A DNA stretch of 50,994 nucleotides from Candidatus Bathyarchaeota archaeon. Lineage in GTDB: Archaea > Thermoproteota > CALKCG01 > B24 > DRYS01. Made by a program: the position numbers and the translations under genes. Below the pieces are notes generated by a model. That model worked only from the letters and a program-made list of their open reading frames with translations. It searched no databases and had not been told where the DNA came from. Below are positions 16,958-24,938 of the stretch, piece after piece (position 1 is the stretch's first letter; every line of letters starts with the position of its first letter). The DNA lies in assembly GCA_025058595.1 (NCBI GenBank), contig JANXEK010000009.1, positions 1 through 50,994 of the forward strand, in the 5' to 3' direction.

Positions 16958-17230
16958 CTATACACGTCTAGTTAGTACAACCTCTACCTCGCTTACCCCT
17001 TCAACCGACCTTATAGCTTCCTCGACCCTATCCAGCACATCACCCATAGTCTCCTCAGGTACCAGTACATCCAAGATTAAAGCTTCTATACCGAAAGCTA
17101 TAGGCTCCCTCCTATACATGTACAATCTAGCTTCGTTAGGAAGCTTAGCATCTATATTCTCTACTATTAGATTGAGATCTTCCTCCATACTGGATGGGAA
17201 TACACGTATAGTAGCCATAACCCTACCCAT
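16958..17230 (-). CDS. ef1b: Elongation factor 1-beta (aEF1B)
   Basis: Guanine nucleotide exchange factor for aEF1A. The mature protein begins MGRVMATIRVFPSSMEED and has the ferredoxin-like fold of archaeal EF1B. Residues in EARLYMYRREPIAFGIEAL correspond to the EF1A-contacting region, and VEGVSEVEVVLTRRV ends it. The start is ATG 17230, because GGAGG (17238-17242 on the reverse strand) lies 7 bases before it and homology begins there. The frame is open 17 codons further upstream. Length is 90 residues, normal for archaea. Confidence 0.92.
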   Translation of the reverse strand: MGRVMATIRVFPSSMEEDLNLIVENIDAKLPNEARLYMYRREPIAFGIEALILDVLVPEETMGDVLDRVEEAIRSVEGVSEVEVVLTRRV

Positions 17231-17307
17231 ACATATGCCTCCTACATACGCCTCTAAACCTACGATTGCACCTATCATCAACTATATAAACATACCTTGA
17301 GGGTGAT

Positions 17308-17508
17308 CTACGGACCTTCGAAGCCGCATACCGGACATACATATCGTCTCGCAAGCTTCCTACATAACTCGCAACGCCATATAGTTATCTTACCGCAATT
17401 AGGGCATGTAAAGCTGACGGCATCCTCTCCAGGCGTTATCAGTCTCTCGCAAGAGCTACAGTTAGGCGTTTTAACACCGGTTATATGCGAAGATGGAGCT
17501 CTAAGCAT
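17308..17508 (-). CDS. Small double zinc-finger protein (DUF1610, HVO_2753-like)
   Basis: A 66-residue protein with four CxxC knuckles: CSSC, CPNCG, CELC and CPVCG. These form two treble-clef-like zinc fingers. The pattern is that of small archaeal zinc-finger proteins often found beside aEF1B, as here (77 bases upstream of it on the same strand). The Haloferax relative affects swarming and biofilm formation, but the molecular role is unknown; an RNA or ribosome partner is my inference from the neighbourhood. Confidence 0.85.
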   Translation of the reverse strand: MLRAPSSHITGVKTPNCSSCERLITPGEDAVSFTCPNCGKITIWRCELCRKLARRYVCPVCGFEGP

Positions 17509-17546
17509 GACGTACTCTAAGGGGTGGATACCCTCTGATTTAAATA

Positions 17547-18935
17547 TTACCTCTCCAGGGTTTTCAACGCTTCTAGAATCTTCACACCCTTATCAGATAT
17601 CTGATAGTATCTCCTCCCATCAGATATGTACGATGATATCAAGCCTTCAGCTTCAAGCTTTTCTAGATGCTGGTATACAGCTTGAAGGCTTACAACCCCT
17701 CCGAGATCCTTCCATATATCATATCCATACCTGGGTTTAGATGATAAAAGCTCTAACACCCTTATCTTCATAGGCTTCCCACCGTATAGGATCGTAGCCT
17801 TCCTACGTCTACCAGGTACTTCGATTAGGGTTGCAGTCTTGAGTCCGCTACTAGTAACTATACATACCGTTACATCATCCCTATCGATCATCTCCTCATC
17901 GATAAGCTTCTTAACAGAGGCTACGCTAGATGCACTGGAGAATTCGGCGAATACCCCTTCACATCTAGCTAAGAGGATCATAGCTTTCATAATCTCAGAA
18001 TCTGAAACAGTTAACGCCCATCCCCCCGTATCCTTCAAAGCTTTAACAGCTAGATCCGATAATACCGGTCTAGCTACGAGTAGAGCTTTAGCTCTAGATA
18101 CCTTTCGTACATGTTCCCTGCTTTCAACCCCCCTAAACCTATCCACTATCGGATGCAGAGTATCCGTCTGTACGCATACAAGTCTAGGTTTCGTCTTAGC
18201 TAAGCCGATAGCTTCAAGCTCCCTGAAACCCTTCCATAGGGATACGAGTAGGCTTCCACCACCGACCGGTACTATAACCGTATCTGGTACGCCTAACTCC
18301 TCCCATATCTCGAAAGCTATAGTCTTCAAAGCTTCGAACGATAAAGTATTAAGCTCAGGTGTAGCTTGATACCATCCCTCCTCGTATGCAAGCTTAGAAA
18401 CATAATCTATAGATTCATCGACGTATATCCCATACTCTATGATATCTGCTCCGTAAGCTATCATCTGAGCTAGCTTCCCCTCATCGACGTACCTAGGTAT
18501 GACTATATGCGCATGTAAATGCGCCCTCCTAGCATAAGCGGCTAGCGATGCACCCATATTACCGTTAGAAGCCGCTACTAAATGCTCGAACCCTAGACGT
18601 AGCGCATCTGTAGCCATTATAGAAGCACATCTATCCCTGAAGGATCCTGTAGGATTCCTCCCCTCATCCTTGATGTAGAGATCGCTAAGCTTGAAGAGTC
18701 TACCTAGATTTTCAGCCTTGATAGCGGGTGTGAACCCCTCAGATAAGGTTACTATATTCGAGTTATACCTTATAGGGATAGCCGAAGAGTATCTCCACAT
18801 AGAATGGATATCATGATCTACCGTAAGCCTGTATCCATAATCTCCTGCTTCATACATCAGGATAGATCCGCACCTGATACACCTATCCCAAGGCTTTGCT
18901 TCTCTACTCTCTAAACCGCATAGGGGGCACCTCAA
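17547..18935 (-). CDS. Threonine-synthase-like PLP-fold protein with C-terminal PadR-like winged helix
   Basis: A 462-residue two-part protein. Residues 1-25 hold a zinc ribbon (Cys 3, 6, 19, 22). About 60-385 form a fold-type II PLP domain with SNGNMG (123-128), PVGGGS (223-228) and TSSGLKTA. About 385-462 form a PadR-like winged helix: YGYDIWKDLGG, recognition helix SLQAVYQHLEKLEAEGLI and wing DGRRYYQIS. At the Schiff-base position NPTGSFKDR of threonine synthase, this protein has Arg100 (codon AGG). Either it is a non-catalytic ligand sensor that regulates transcription, or an archaeal subfamily using another residue. Its stop-side neighbour is the zinc-finger gene; it overlaps gatE by 4 bases. 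Confidence 0.85.
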   Translation of the reverse strand: MRCPLCGLESREAKPWDRCIRCGSILMYEAGDYGYRLTVDHDIHSMWRYSSAIPIRYNSNIVTLSEGFTPAIKAENLGRLFKLSDLYIKDEGRNPTGSFRDRCASIMATDALRLGFEHLVAASNGNMGASLAAYARRAHLHAHIVIPRYVDEGKLAQMIAYGADIIEYGIYVDESIDYVSKLAYEEGWYQATPELNTLSFEALKTIAFEIWEELGVPDTVIVPVGGGSLLVSLWKGFRELEAIGLAKTKPRLVCVQTDTLHPIVDRFRGVESREHVRKVSRAKALLVARPVLSDLAVKALKDTGGWALTVSDSEIMKAMILLARCEGVFAEFSSASSVASVKKLIDEEMIDRDDVTVCIVTSSGLKTATLIEVPGRRRKATILYGGKPMKIRVLELLSSKPRYGYDIWKDLGGVVSLQAVYQHLEKLEAEGLISSYISDGRRYYQISDKGVKILEALKTLER

Positions 18936-20836
18936 CGTATACTCCTCCCAACCTCATCTTCGATCATCTTCGCTAACCTAGATGCATCAACCCTGCCTCT
19001 ATACCTTTTCATGATGGATCCAAGTATGATCTTAACAGCGTTCAATCTATGCTTAGCTATAAGCTCTCCACTCCTAGATACCTCTTCTGATACGATCTCT
19101 ACTAGCTCTTCATCCGTCAGAGGTTTTAACCCGAGCTCCTCTAAAGCTTCGGCTACACCGACACCTTTACCCGCCATATGAGCAAGTATATCCGGTATAG
19201 CCTCCTTAAACATCCTCCCTTCTGCTAGAAATCTAAACAACTCATATAACCTATCCGTAGATACCCGGTCTACAGGCACCCCCCTCCTCCTCAGCATAGT
19301 GGTTGTTTCAGTAAGGGTTGAAGCTACCACTGAAGCTGGTAGCGACGGGAAGCTTCTACAAACTTCTTCGAATAGATTCTCGTATATAGAAGCTACAAGC
19401 TCTTCAGCTAGCTTCCGGCTGAGACCATACTCTTTGACATATTTTCTAACCCTTATCGATGGAAGCTCCGGTAGGTTCGATCTCAGATGATCTATCCTCC
19501 TAGGATCGACTACAAGTATAGGTATATCAGTTTCAGGATACATACGTGCAGCTCCAGGTCTAGGACGCATATATCTAGTTACACCTGTAGGTTCAGCCCT
19601 CCTAGTCTCTTCTGGTACACCGTCGAACGCGATAAGAACCCTCTCCGCTACAGCTTTCAACCCATCTTCGACGTTATCTCTAGATCCAGCTGCTATAACT
19701 ATGGCATCTTGATCGGTTGCACCTACAGCCTCCCTAAGTGCTTCAACCTCGCTGGACGATATACCGTACGCCGGAAGCTCATCCGTATGGAATATACCGC
19801 CCAGCCTACCCCAGAAGACGGCGTAATCTGCAAGCTCGGTCCCGAACCTCAACCCTTCGTTAAGCAGCCATGATAGTAATCCTCTAAACCCGGATAGTTT
19901 CAACGCGTAAACTACGCCGCCGCTCTCTAAAGCTCTAGATACAACCTTACACCTAGTCTGTCTAAATATATCTGTTACATCGTAGAGTGTAGGGTCTACG
20001 CTACTCTTAGATAACCCCCTCCTCCTCAGCTCATCTCTGAGTTCGAGTAGCCTAACCTGCCTTCTAACCTCATTCTCGACGACCTTAGGTATGAGGCTTA
20101 GATGCTGTATACCTTTAACCTCGACTAGAGCTCCATCCCTAATCGATATGTTGACATCCTGCCTTATAGATCCAAGCTCGCTTTTCACCTTCCCAGTCGA
20201 TAGTACTATCTTACCTATAGCGAGAGCGGCTGAACCGGCCTCGCTAGGGCTATGTATATCAGGGCTCGTAGACACCTCTACTAAAGGTATACCTAGCCTA
20301 TCAAGCTTATAGTAGACCCTATCACCCCTCCTCTCCACTATACGCGCAGCATCCTCCTCAAGACATATGCTTTGAATACCGATACGCTTCCCCTCTAGAT
20401 CGATCCATCCGCCTAAAGCTAATACACATGTTCTCTGGAACCCTGTAGTGTTTGATCCGTCGATAACAACTTTCCTCATAACATGTATCTCATCTACCGG
20501 TCTAGCGTTTAGCAGAAGAGCTATAGTTAACGCTATATCTACAGCCTCCTCGTTTATACTATGAGGTGGCTCCTCATCCAGCTCGACTAGACATGTAGAT
20601 CTATCATCAGCCTCGTAGACTATAGTTAACCCTTTACGAAATTCGAAGAGAGCCGCAGGATCCACCTCACCAAGTTCGCTTTGGGTAGGTCTAAGCCTCC
20701 TCTCAAACCTAAGCTTAGCCTCTCCCTCGGATAGAGTCGCGGGACATCTACAGAACAATTTATACCTGGTAGCCAGCTGGAAGTGGAGCTCCAACCCTAC
20801 CTTCAATCCTAAAGCTTCGTATTCTAGGCTATCCAT
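18932..20836 (-). CDS. gatE: Glutamyl-tRNA(Gln) amidotransferase subunit E
   Basis: The archaeal GatDE enzyme converts Glu-tRNA-Gln to Gln-tRNA-Gln; GatE binds the tRNA and carries the kinase/amidotransferase cradle. The N-terminus MDSLEYEALGLKVGLELHFQL and DGSNTTGFQRT are diagnostic of GatB/GatE. The AspRS-like insertion specific to GatE is visible around MRPRPGAARMYPETDIPILV. The C-terminal helical and YqeY-like tail (KHRLNAVKIILGSIMKRYRG) is present. I place the start at ATG 20836; a GTG at 20851 overlapping gatD is possible. gatD lies immediately upstream. Confidence 0.95.
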   Translation of the reverse strand: MDSLEYEALGLKVGLELHFQLATRYKLFCRCPATLSEGEAKLRFERRLRPTQSELGEVDPAALFEFRKGLTIVYEADDRSTCLVELDEEPPHSINEEAVDIALTIALLLNARPVDEIHVMRKVVIDGSNTTGFQRTCVLALGGWIDLEGKRIGIQSICLEEDAARIVERRGDRVYYKLDRLGIPLVEVSTSPDIHSPSEAGSAALAIGKIVLSTGKVKSELGSIRQDVNISIRDGALVEVKGIQHLSLIPKVVENEVRRQVRLLELRDELRRRGLSKSSVDPTLYDVTDIFRQTRCKVVSRALESGGVVYALKLSGFRGLLSWLLNEGLRFGTELADYAVFWGRLGGIFHTDELPAYGISSSEVEALREAVGATDQDAIVIAAGSRDNVEDGLKAVAERVLIAFDGVPEETRRAEPTGVTRYMRPRPGAARMYPETDIPILVVDPRRIDHLRSNLPELPSIRVRKYVKEYGLSRKLAEELVASIYENLFEEVCRSFPSLPASVVASTLTETTTMLRRRGVPVDRVSTDRLYELFRFLAEGRMFKEAIPDILAHMAGKGVGVAEALEELGLKPLTDEELVEIVSEEVSRSGELIAKHRLNAVKIILGSIMKRYRGRVDASRLAKMIEDEVGRSIR

Positions 20837-20838
20837 AG

Positions 20839-22173
20839 CTAGGCGTACCACCTGAAACTCGTCCTTCTAAAGATCTCCCCAGCTATATTGGTAAGCATAA
20901 GCCTCCTAGCCTCACCCACATCGTCTACCCTAGCTAAAACCCACATAAGCTTAACCAAAGCAGTCTCCGGAAGCATATCCTCTAACGGTACTACACCTAC
21001 AGCTTGAAGCTCACGTCCGGTCCTGTATACGCTCATGTTGATTCTACCCCATAGACATTGGGAGGTCATACCTACGAATACACCTGAATCCACAGCCCTC
21101 TTAAGCGCTGGTATACACCTACTGGATACATGGCCTAAGCCTGTACCTTCGATTACAAGCCCTCTATAGCCGTCGTCTATATACCACTCTATGATCTTAG
21201 GATCGAACCCAGGATAGAACTTGATGAGTGCAACCCTTTCCTCGAATTCAGCTTCGACCCTGAATCCATCCTCCCCCCTTCTCCTATAATCTTCCGTTAA
21301 CATCTCGATTTTATAATCCCTATAGACGGCTACTTGATCGCTATTGATCGATTTGAAGGCATCCCTTCTACTCGTATGGCATTTACGCACCCTGGTCCCC
21401 CTATGGAAGGCTACCTCATCATCCGATAAACCTTTATGCATAGCTACGACTACCTCTGCGAACGGCGCATAAGCCGCAGCGGTTACCGCACCTATGAGGT
21501 TTAAGGCGGCATCTGAGCTAGGTCTATCCGGAGATCTCTGTGCTCCTACAAGTATCACCGGTACAGGTAGATTTCTTAAGGCGAAACTTAACGCAGCCGC
21601 CGTATACCCCATAGTATCTGTTCCATGCGTTACTATTATTCCATCGATACCCTTCGATACATACTCACCTATCTTATATGCTATGATGGACCAATGCTTA
21701 GGCGTCATATCTTCACTGAATATGTTGAAAACGGTTTCGACGTCTATCCTAGCTATACCTGCAAGCTCAGGTGTGAATCCGTAGAGATCATCCGCCGAGA
21801 ATATAGGCGTAACCGCTCCAGTCCTATAATCCACACGGCTAGCTATAGTGCCGCCGGTACCTAAGATAGCTACACTCGGTAACGTAGCCTTAGCTTCAGG
21901 TATAACCGGTGACTTATACCTAACCTCCCTTCTAGCCGGAAGCTTCTCTACCTGAACCTTTCCATCGGATACCCTTACCCCTATGTTATACCCGCTTCTA
22001 AGCTTAACCACTATAAAATCCTCTCCTCCATACTCGATTCTAGGAGCCAGTACACCCTCGTATACCTCTCCATCCCTAACCACCCTTACTTCATCTCCTA
22101 CCTCCACACCAGCCGATAGAAGTAGCTCTCTAACCCTGCCTTTATAACCCTGGAGGTTAGGATTTCTGTTCAA
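20839..22173 (-). CDS. gatD: Glutamyl-tRNA(Gln) amidotransferase subunit D
   Basis: Asparaginase-like subunit that releases ammonia from glutamine for GatE. The 444 residues comprise an N-terminal SH3-like domain (about 1-80) and an L-asparaginase domain with ATGTGGTIASR-type motif, here ILGTGGTIASRVDYRTGA, and the second catalytic motif IVTHGTDTMGYTAAALSF. VEGTGLGH and TSQCLWGRINM are also conserved. The gatD-gatE order matches the standard archaeal operon. Its start is divergent from the TudS-like gene across a 98-base promoter region. Confidence 0.95.
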   Translation of the reverse strand: MNRNPNLQGYKGRVRELLLSAGVEVGDEVRVVRDGEVYEGVLAPRIEYGGEDFIVVKLRSGYNIGVRVSDGKVQVEKLPARREVRYKSPVIPEAKATLPSVAILGTGGTIASRVDYRTGAVTPIFSADDLYGFTPELAGIARIDVETVFNIFSEDMTPKHWSIIAYKIGEYVSKGIDGIIVTHGTDTMGYTAAALSFALRNLPVPVILVGAQRSPDRPSSDAALNLIGAVTAAAYAPFAEVVVAMHKGLSDDEVAFHRGTRVRKCHTSRRDAFKSINSDQVAVYRDYKIEMLTEDYRRRGEDGFRVEAEFEERVALIKFYPGFDPKIIEWYIDDGYRGLVIEGTGLGHVSSRCIPALKRAVDSGVFVGMTSQCLWGRINMSVYRTGRELQAVGVVPLEDMLPETALVKLMWVLARVDDVGEARRLMLTNIAGEIFRRTSFRWYA

Positions 22174-22271
22174 TCTATATCTGACATTCTTACGTCTAAC
22201 TCCTAGATTTAACCTTAAGTTTATAGTCTAGGCTTAGCGTTTTATCGGTAGAAACCCTCCGGGGTATCCGT
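22174..22271. promoter_or_regulatory. Divergent promoter region gatD / TudS-like gene
   Basis: AAGTTTATAG (22218-22227) is a plus-strand TATA-like element 45-54 bases before ATG 22272. CCGGGG (22259-22264) could be a weak ribosome binding site. The reverse-strand elements for gatD are less clear. Confidence 0.4.
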
Positions 22272-22790
22272 ATGCCGCCAGTCGTGTTCAAACTAGCTCT
22301 AGTGTCACATTGCATATTGAATCAAGCTGTTAGATACTGGCCTCCTGGAGCTAGGCTTGAGAGACCTGTATTCCTGTTAGAGATCGTATCTAAACTCTAC
22401 AGGATGGGCTTCTCCCTACTACAGCTTCCATGCCCAGAATTCCTGTTCAAAGGAAACCCTAGACCTTCCTATACGCGTACAGAGTATGAGATGATAGATG
22501 GATTCCAAGATCATTGCAGGAAGCTAGCATCCGAACTAGCTTCTAGCATCGAACATGTAATCGATCTATCCACCGAGCCTAGAATCGAACTTACAGCGGT
22601 GGTAGGTGTCGAGCGTTCCCCTAGCTGCGCCGTATTCAAGGTTCCAGTATCTTCGCGAGATGGAAGGATCTATGTAGATGGTAGAGGCATATTCATGGAT
22701 ATGCTAGAGCAAGAACTTAGAGCTAGAGGCTTATATCCAAGATTCATATCGGTGGATTTCAAAGCTAACATCATATTAGAGGCTCCATGA
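22272..22790 (+). CDS. TudS-related (DUF523-like) putative iron-sulfur desulfidase
   Basis: A 172-residue protein related to the DUF523/TudS family; TudS uses a 4Fe-4S cluster held by three cysteines to remove sulfur from 2-thiouracil. Three cysteines stand in equivalent places: SHCILNQAVRYWPPGA, LQLPCPEFLFKGNPRP and GVERSPSCAVF. The variant start SHCILN, in place of SACLLG, marks a divergent sub-branch rather than TudS itself. The substrate is unknown; recycling of thiolated nucleobases or tRNA fragments is my inference. The C-terminus overlaps the convergent pyrK by 20 bases. Confidence 0.7.
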   Translation: MPPVVFKLALVSHCILNQAVRYWPPGARLERPVFLLEIVSKLYRMGFSLLQLPCPEFLFKGNPRPSYTRTEYEMIDGFQDHCRKLASELASSIEHVIDLSTEPRIELTAVVGVERSPSCAVFKVPVSSRDGRIYVDGRGIFMDMLEQELRARGLYPRFISVDFKANIILEAP

Positions 22791-23628
22791 TACCTGAAGC
22801 CCCCCTACGTCGTAAGCCTATCTCCTCCATCTCCATCAGTTTATCACGATCGAATACTGGTCCATCCCTGCACACCCGATAGACCCCTCTCACACAGCTA
22901 CCGCATATACCCATACCACACTTCATATAACCTTCGATACTAGCCTCCATAGGGATACCCCACTCTACACATAGTAGGAGGATCTTCCTTATCAAAGCTT
23001 CAGGTCCACATACGTATACCATGTCAAACCCTTCACGTATAATGCTGGAAGCTATATCGTAGGCTGTACCTTTAAACCCGTAGCTCCCATCCTCGGTAGC
23101 TATATGGAACTCTATCAGCTTCCCAGAGGATAACCTTTCCATCTCCTCTACGAATATCGTATGCAGCTTATCACTAAACCCAAATACGACGTATACCTCT
23201 GCATCTATATCCAGAAGCCTATACACTAGATACCTCAACGGAGCTACACCTATACCTCCTCCGACTATTAAGCTTCTCCCCTTCCTCACCGTGAACCCTC
23301 TACCTAAAGGTCCTCTAATACCGATCCTATCTCCAGGTTGAAAGGAGCATAACCTCCTCGTAGCTTCACCGATACCTCTAACGGTTACCCCTACCATTCC
23401 ACCATCCGCATAGGATATGCTCAACGGTATCTCATCCACACCAGGTATCCACACCATCAGGAATTGCCCAGGCGTAGAATCGATCGATAACCGATCCGGT
23501 ACGTAGAGTGAAACCGTATCGATACACTCATCCACCCTCCTAGCGATACTAGTAACCCTACGTCTATGCTTCTCTAAGAACTCTTCATCTATGGGATAAA
23601 CCGACAATCTCCTCCACACTCCTAACAC
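22771..23628 (-). CDS. pyrK: Dihydroorotate dehydrogenase electron-transfer subunit
   Basis: Carries electrons from PyrD to NAD via FAD and a 2Fe-2S cluster. The 285 residues show an FAD domain (PGQFLMVWIPG, PLSISYADGG), an NAD domain (VGGGIGVAPLRYL, VCGPEALI) and a C-terminal C-x4-C-x2-C-x(n)-C cluster motif (KCGMGICGSC then VCRDG). It overlaps the pyrD 3' end by 44 bases if GTG 23628 is the start. TTG 23607, just after GGAGG, is an alternative that also keeps the whole FAD domain. Confidence 0.93.
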   Translation of the reverse strand: MLGVWRRLSVYPIDEEFLEKHRRRVTSIARRVDECIDTVSLYVPDRLSIDSTPGQFLMVWIPGVDEIPLSISYADGGMVGVTVRGIGEATRRLCSFQPGDRIGIRGPLGRGFTVRKGRSLIVGGGIGVAPLRYLVYRLLDIDAEVYVVFGFSDKLHTIFVEEMERLSSGKLIEFHIATEDGSYGFKGTAYDIASSIIREGFDMVYVCGPEALIRKILLLCVEWGIPMEASIEGYMKCGMGICGSCVRGVYRVCRDGPVFDRDKLMEMEEIGLRRRGASGIMEPLI

Positions 23629-24499
23629 CTTTCCTCTCTAGATACTCGGATAACCCTCTAGCTAGCTCTCTGAACACCATAATCCCCTTCAAAGCTATCA
23701 CGGAGCCTAAAGCTACAGCCGAAGCTCCAGCTAGGATAAACTCGACGACATCTAGATAGCTCGATACACCTCCACATCCGATTATAGGTATTTCGACCTC
23801 CTCGTATATCTCGTATACGCATCTAAGAGCTATAGGCTTCAAAGCTGGACCTGAAAGCCCACCGTACACGCCTGAAAGTATAGGCTTGCATAGCTCAGCA
23901 TCTATAGCTATAGCTTTAACCGTATTAACCGCGGTTAACCCATCTGCTCCTGCTTCAGCAGCCGCTCTAGCTACATCTACTATGAGATGGGTGTTAGGGC
24001 TTAGCTTAACGAATAGAGGTTTACCTACCTCCTTCTTAACCTTAGATACCGCTTCGGCTACAAGCTCAGGTTTAACCCCTATCTCAGATATACCCGATAC
24101 ATGTGGACAGGATACGTTAAGCTCTAAAGCAGATACGCTTGGATGACTAGCTATAATCCTCGCGGTTTCAGCTATCTCCTCTATGCTATATCCATAGAAA
24201 CTCGCTATAAGCGGTGAACCGAAGCTACCAGCTTCATCCAACTCCTTTAAGAAAAAATCAACCCCAGGATTGGGGAGACCCATAGAATTTATAAATCCAT
24301 AGGGAAGTACAGCTATAGTAGGATTTGGATACCCATCTCTAGGCTTCAAGCCTATAGATTTCGTCGTAACAGCTCCAACATCCTCGATCCTACTGATCTC
24401 CACTAGTAATCTGCCGGATAACCCCAGTATACCTGAAGCTAGTATCAAAGGTGTTCTAAGGTTTAAACCCGCCAGTTCGACCCCTAGATCTACGCCCAT
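23585..24499 (-). CDS. pyrD: Dihydroorotate dehydrogenase, class 1B catalytic subunit
   Basis: Oxidises dihydroorotate to orotate in UMP synthesis, with FMN. The 304 residues include KSIGLKPRDGYPNPTI, the product-binding INSMGLPNPG, and LNVSCPHVSG with the catalytic-loop cysteine of class 1 B enzymes. The phosphate-binding GCGGVSSYLDVVEF and GASAVALGS also appear. Pairing with pyrK is diagnostic of class 1B. The start is ATG 24499, divergent from rps30e. Confidence 0.95.
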   Translation of the reverse strand: MGVDLGVELAGLNLRTPLILASGILGLSGRLLVEISRIEDVGAVTTKSIGLKPRDGYPNPTIAVLPYGFINSMGLPNPGVDFFLKELDEAGSFGSPLIASFYGYSIEEIAETARIIASHPSVSALELNVSCPHVSGISEIGVKPELVAEAVSKVKKEVGKPLFVKLSPNTHLIVDVARAAAEAGADGLTAVNTVKAIAIDAELCKPILSGVYGGLSGPALKPIALRCVYEIYEEVEIPIIGCGGVSSYLDVVEFILAGASAVALGSVIALKGIMVFRELARGLSEYLERKGVRSVEEIVGLSHR

Positions 24500-24578
24500 T
24501 TACGGTCGAAATATATATGGTATTCAGAGTAAATACTTATTAGGCTTCACATCTTAACCTTGTAATTTGGTGGCGTAT
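24500..24578. promoter_or_regulatory. Divergent promoter region pyrD / rps30e
   Basis: TAAATACTTAT (24530-24540) can act as a TATA element for either direction, about 35-45 bases from both starts. A second A/T run, AAATATATATGG (24509-24520), is closer to pyrD. GGTGG (24569-24573) is the ribosome binding site of rps30e. Confidence 0.45.
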
Positions 24579-24758
24579 ATGCCTACACATGGAAGTTTAA
24601 CTAAAGCTGGCAAGGTTAGGAGTCAGACACCTAAACTTCCAGCTAGAGAGAAGCATAGCCCTATACCTAGGGTTAGAAATACTAGAAACTACATGAAGAG
24701 GATTATATTGGAGAGGACTCCAGGTCAAAATATCAATAATCTACCTAGATCTAGGTAG
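24579..24758 (+). CDS. rps30e: Small ribosomal subunit protein eS30
   Basis: A 59-residue basic ribosomal protein. The N-terminus [19 protein letters not shown] and [19 protein letters not shown] are highly characteristic of archaeal/eukaryotic S30e. The start is ATG 24579, since GGTGG lies 5 bases upstream and homology begins at MPTHGS; an in-frame TTG four codons earlier should be disregarded. S30e is found mainly in TACK-type archaea. It is transcribed alone. Confidence 0.95.
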   Translation: MPTHGSLTKAGKVRSQTPKLPAREKHSPIPRVRNTRNYMKRIILERTPGQNINNLPRSR

Positions 24759-24791
24759 AGAAGGCTATATTGCATACACTCCGCTCACAGG

Positions 24792-24846
24792 CTTACCTCT
24801 GAAAAGCCGAGTAAAATCTGTTCTCCGAATCTAAATTTGAGGTAAG
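24792..24846 (+). repeat. 8-bp inverted repeat in the rps30e-argG gap
   Basis: CTTACCTC (24792-24799) is answered by GAGGTAAG (24839-24846) across 39 bases. It lies in a 180-base noncoding gap (24759-24938). The arms could form a stem in a transcript reading out of rps30e. I see no C/D or H/ACA box motif and no T-run typical of a terminator nearby. Confidence 0.35.
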
Positions 24847-24938
24847 TCGAAACCTGCTACCAGATTACTAATGGAAGGGGAAAAATAGAGAGTAGATCGA
24901 TCCGTCTATACGGTACATCCTCCCTCAGATCTTCAGCT

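Noticed and set aside
19487-19873. 128-codon plus-strand frame opposite gatE
   Set aside because: Composition is that of a shadow frame (many Tyr, Arg, Ser and Cys) and gatE is certain.
24579-24758. Start of rps30e at the in-frame TTG 24567
   Set aside because: The conserved S30e N-terminus MPTHGS begins at ATG 24579 with a ribosome binding site just before it.
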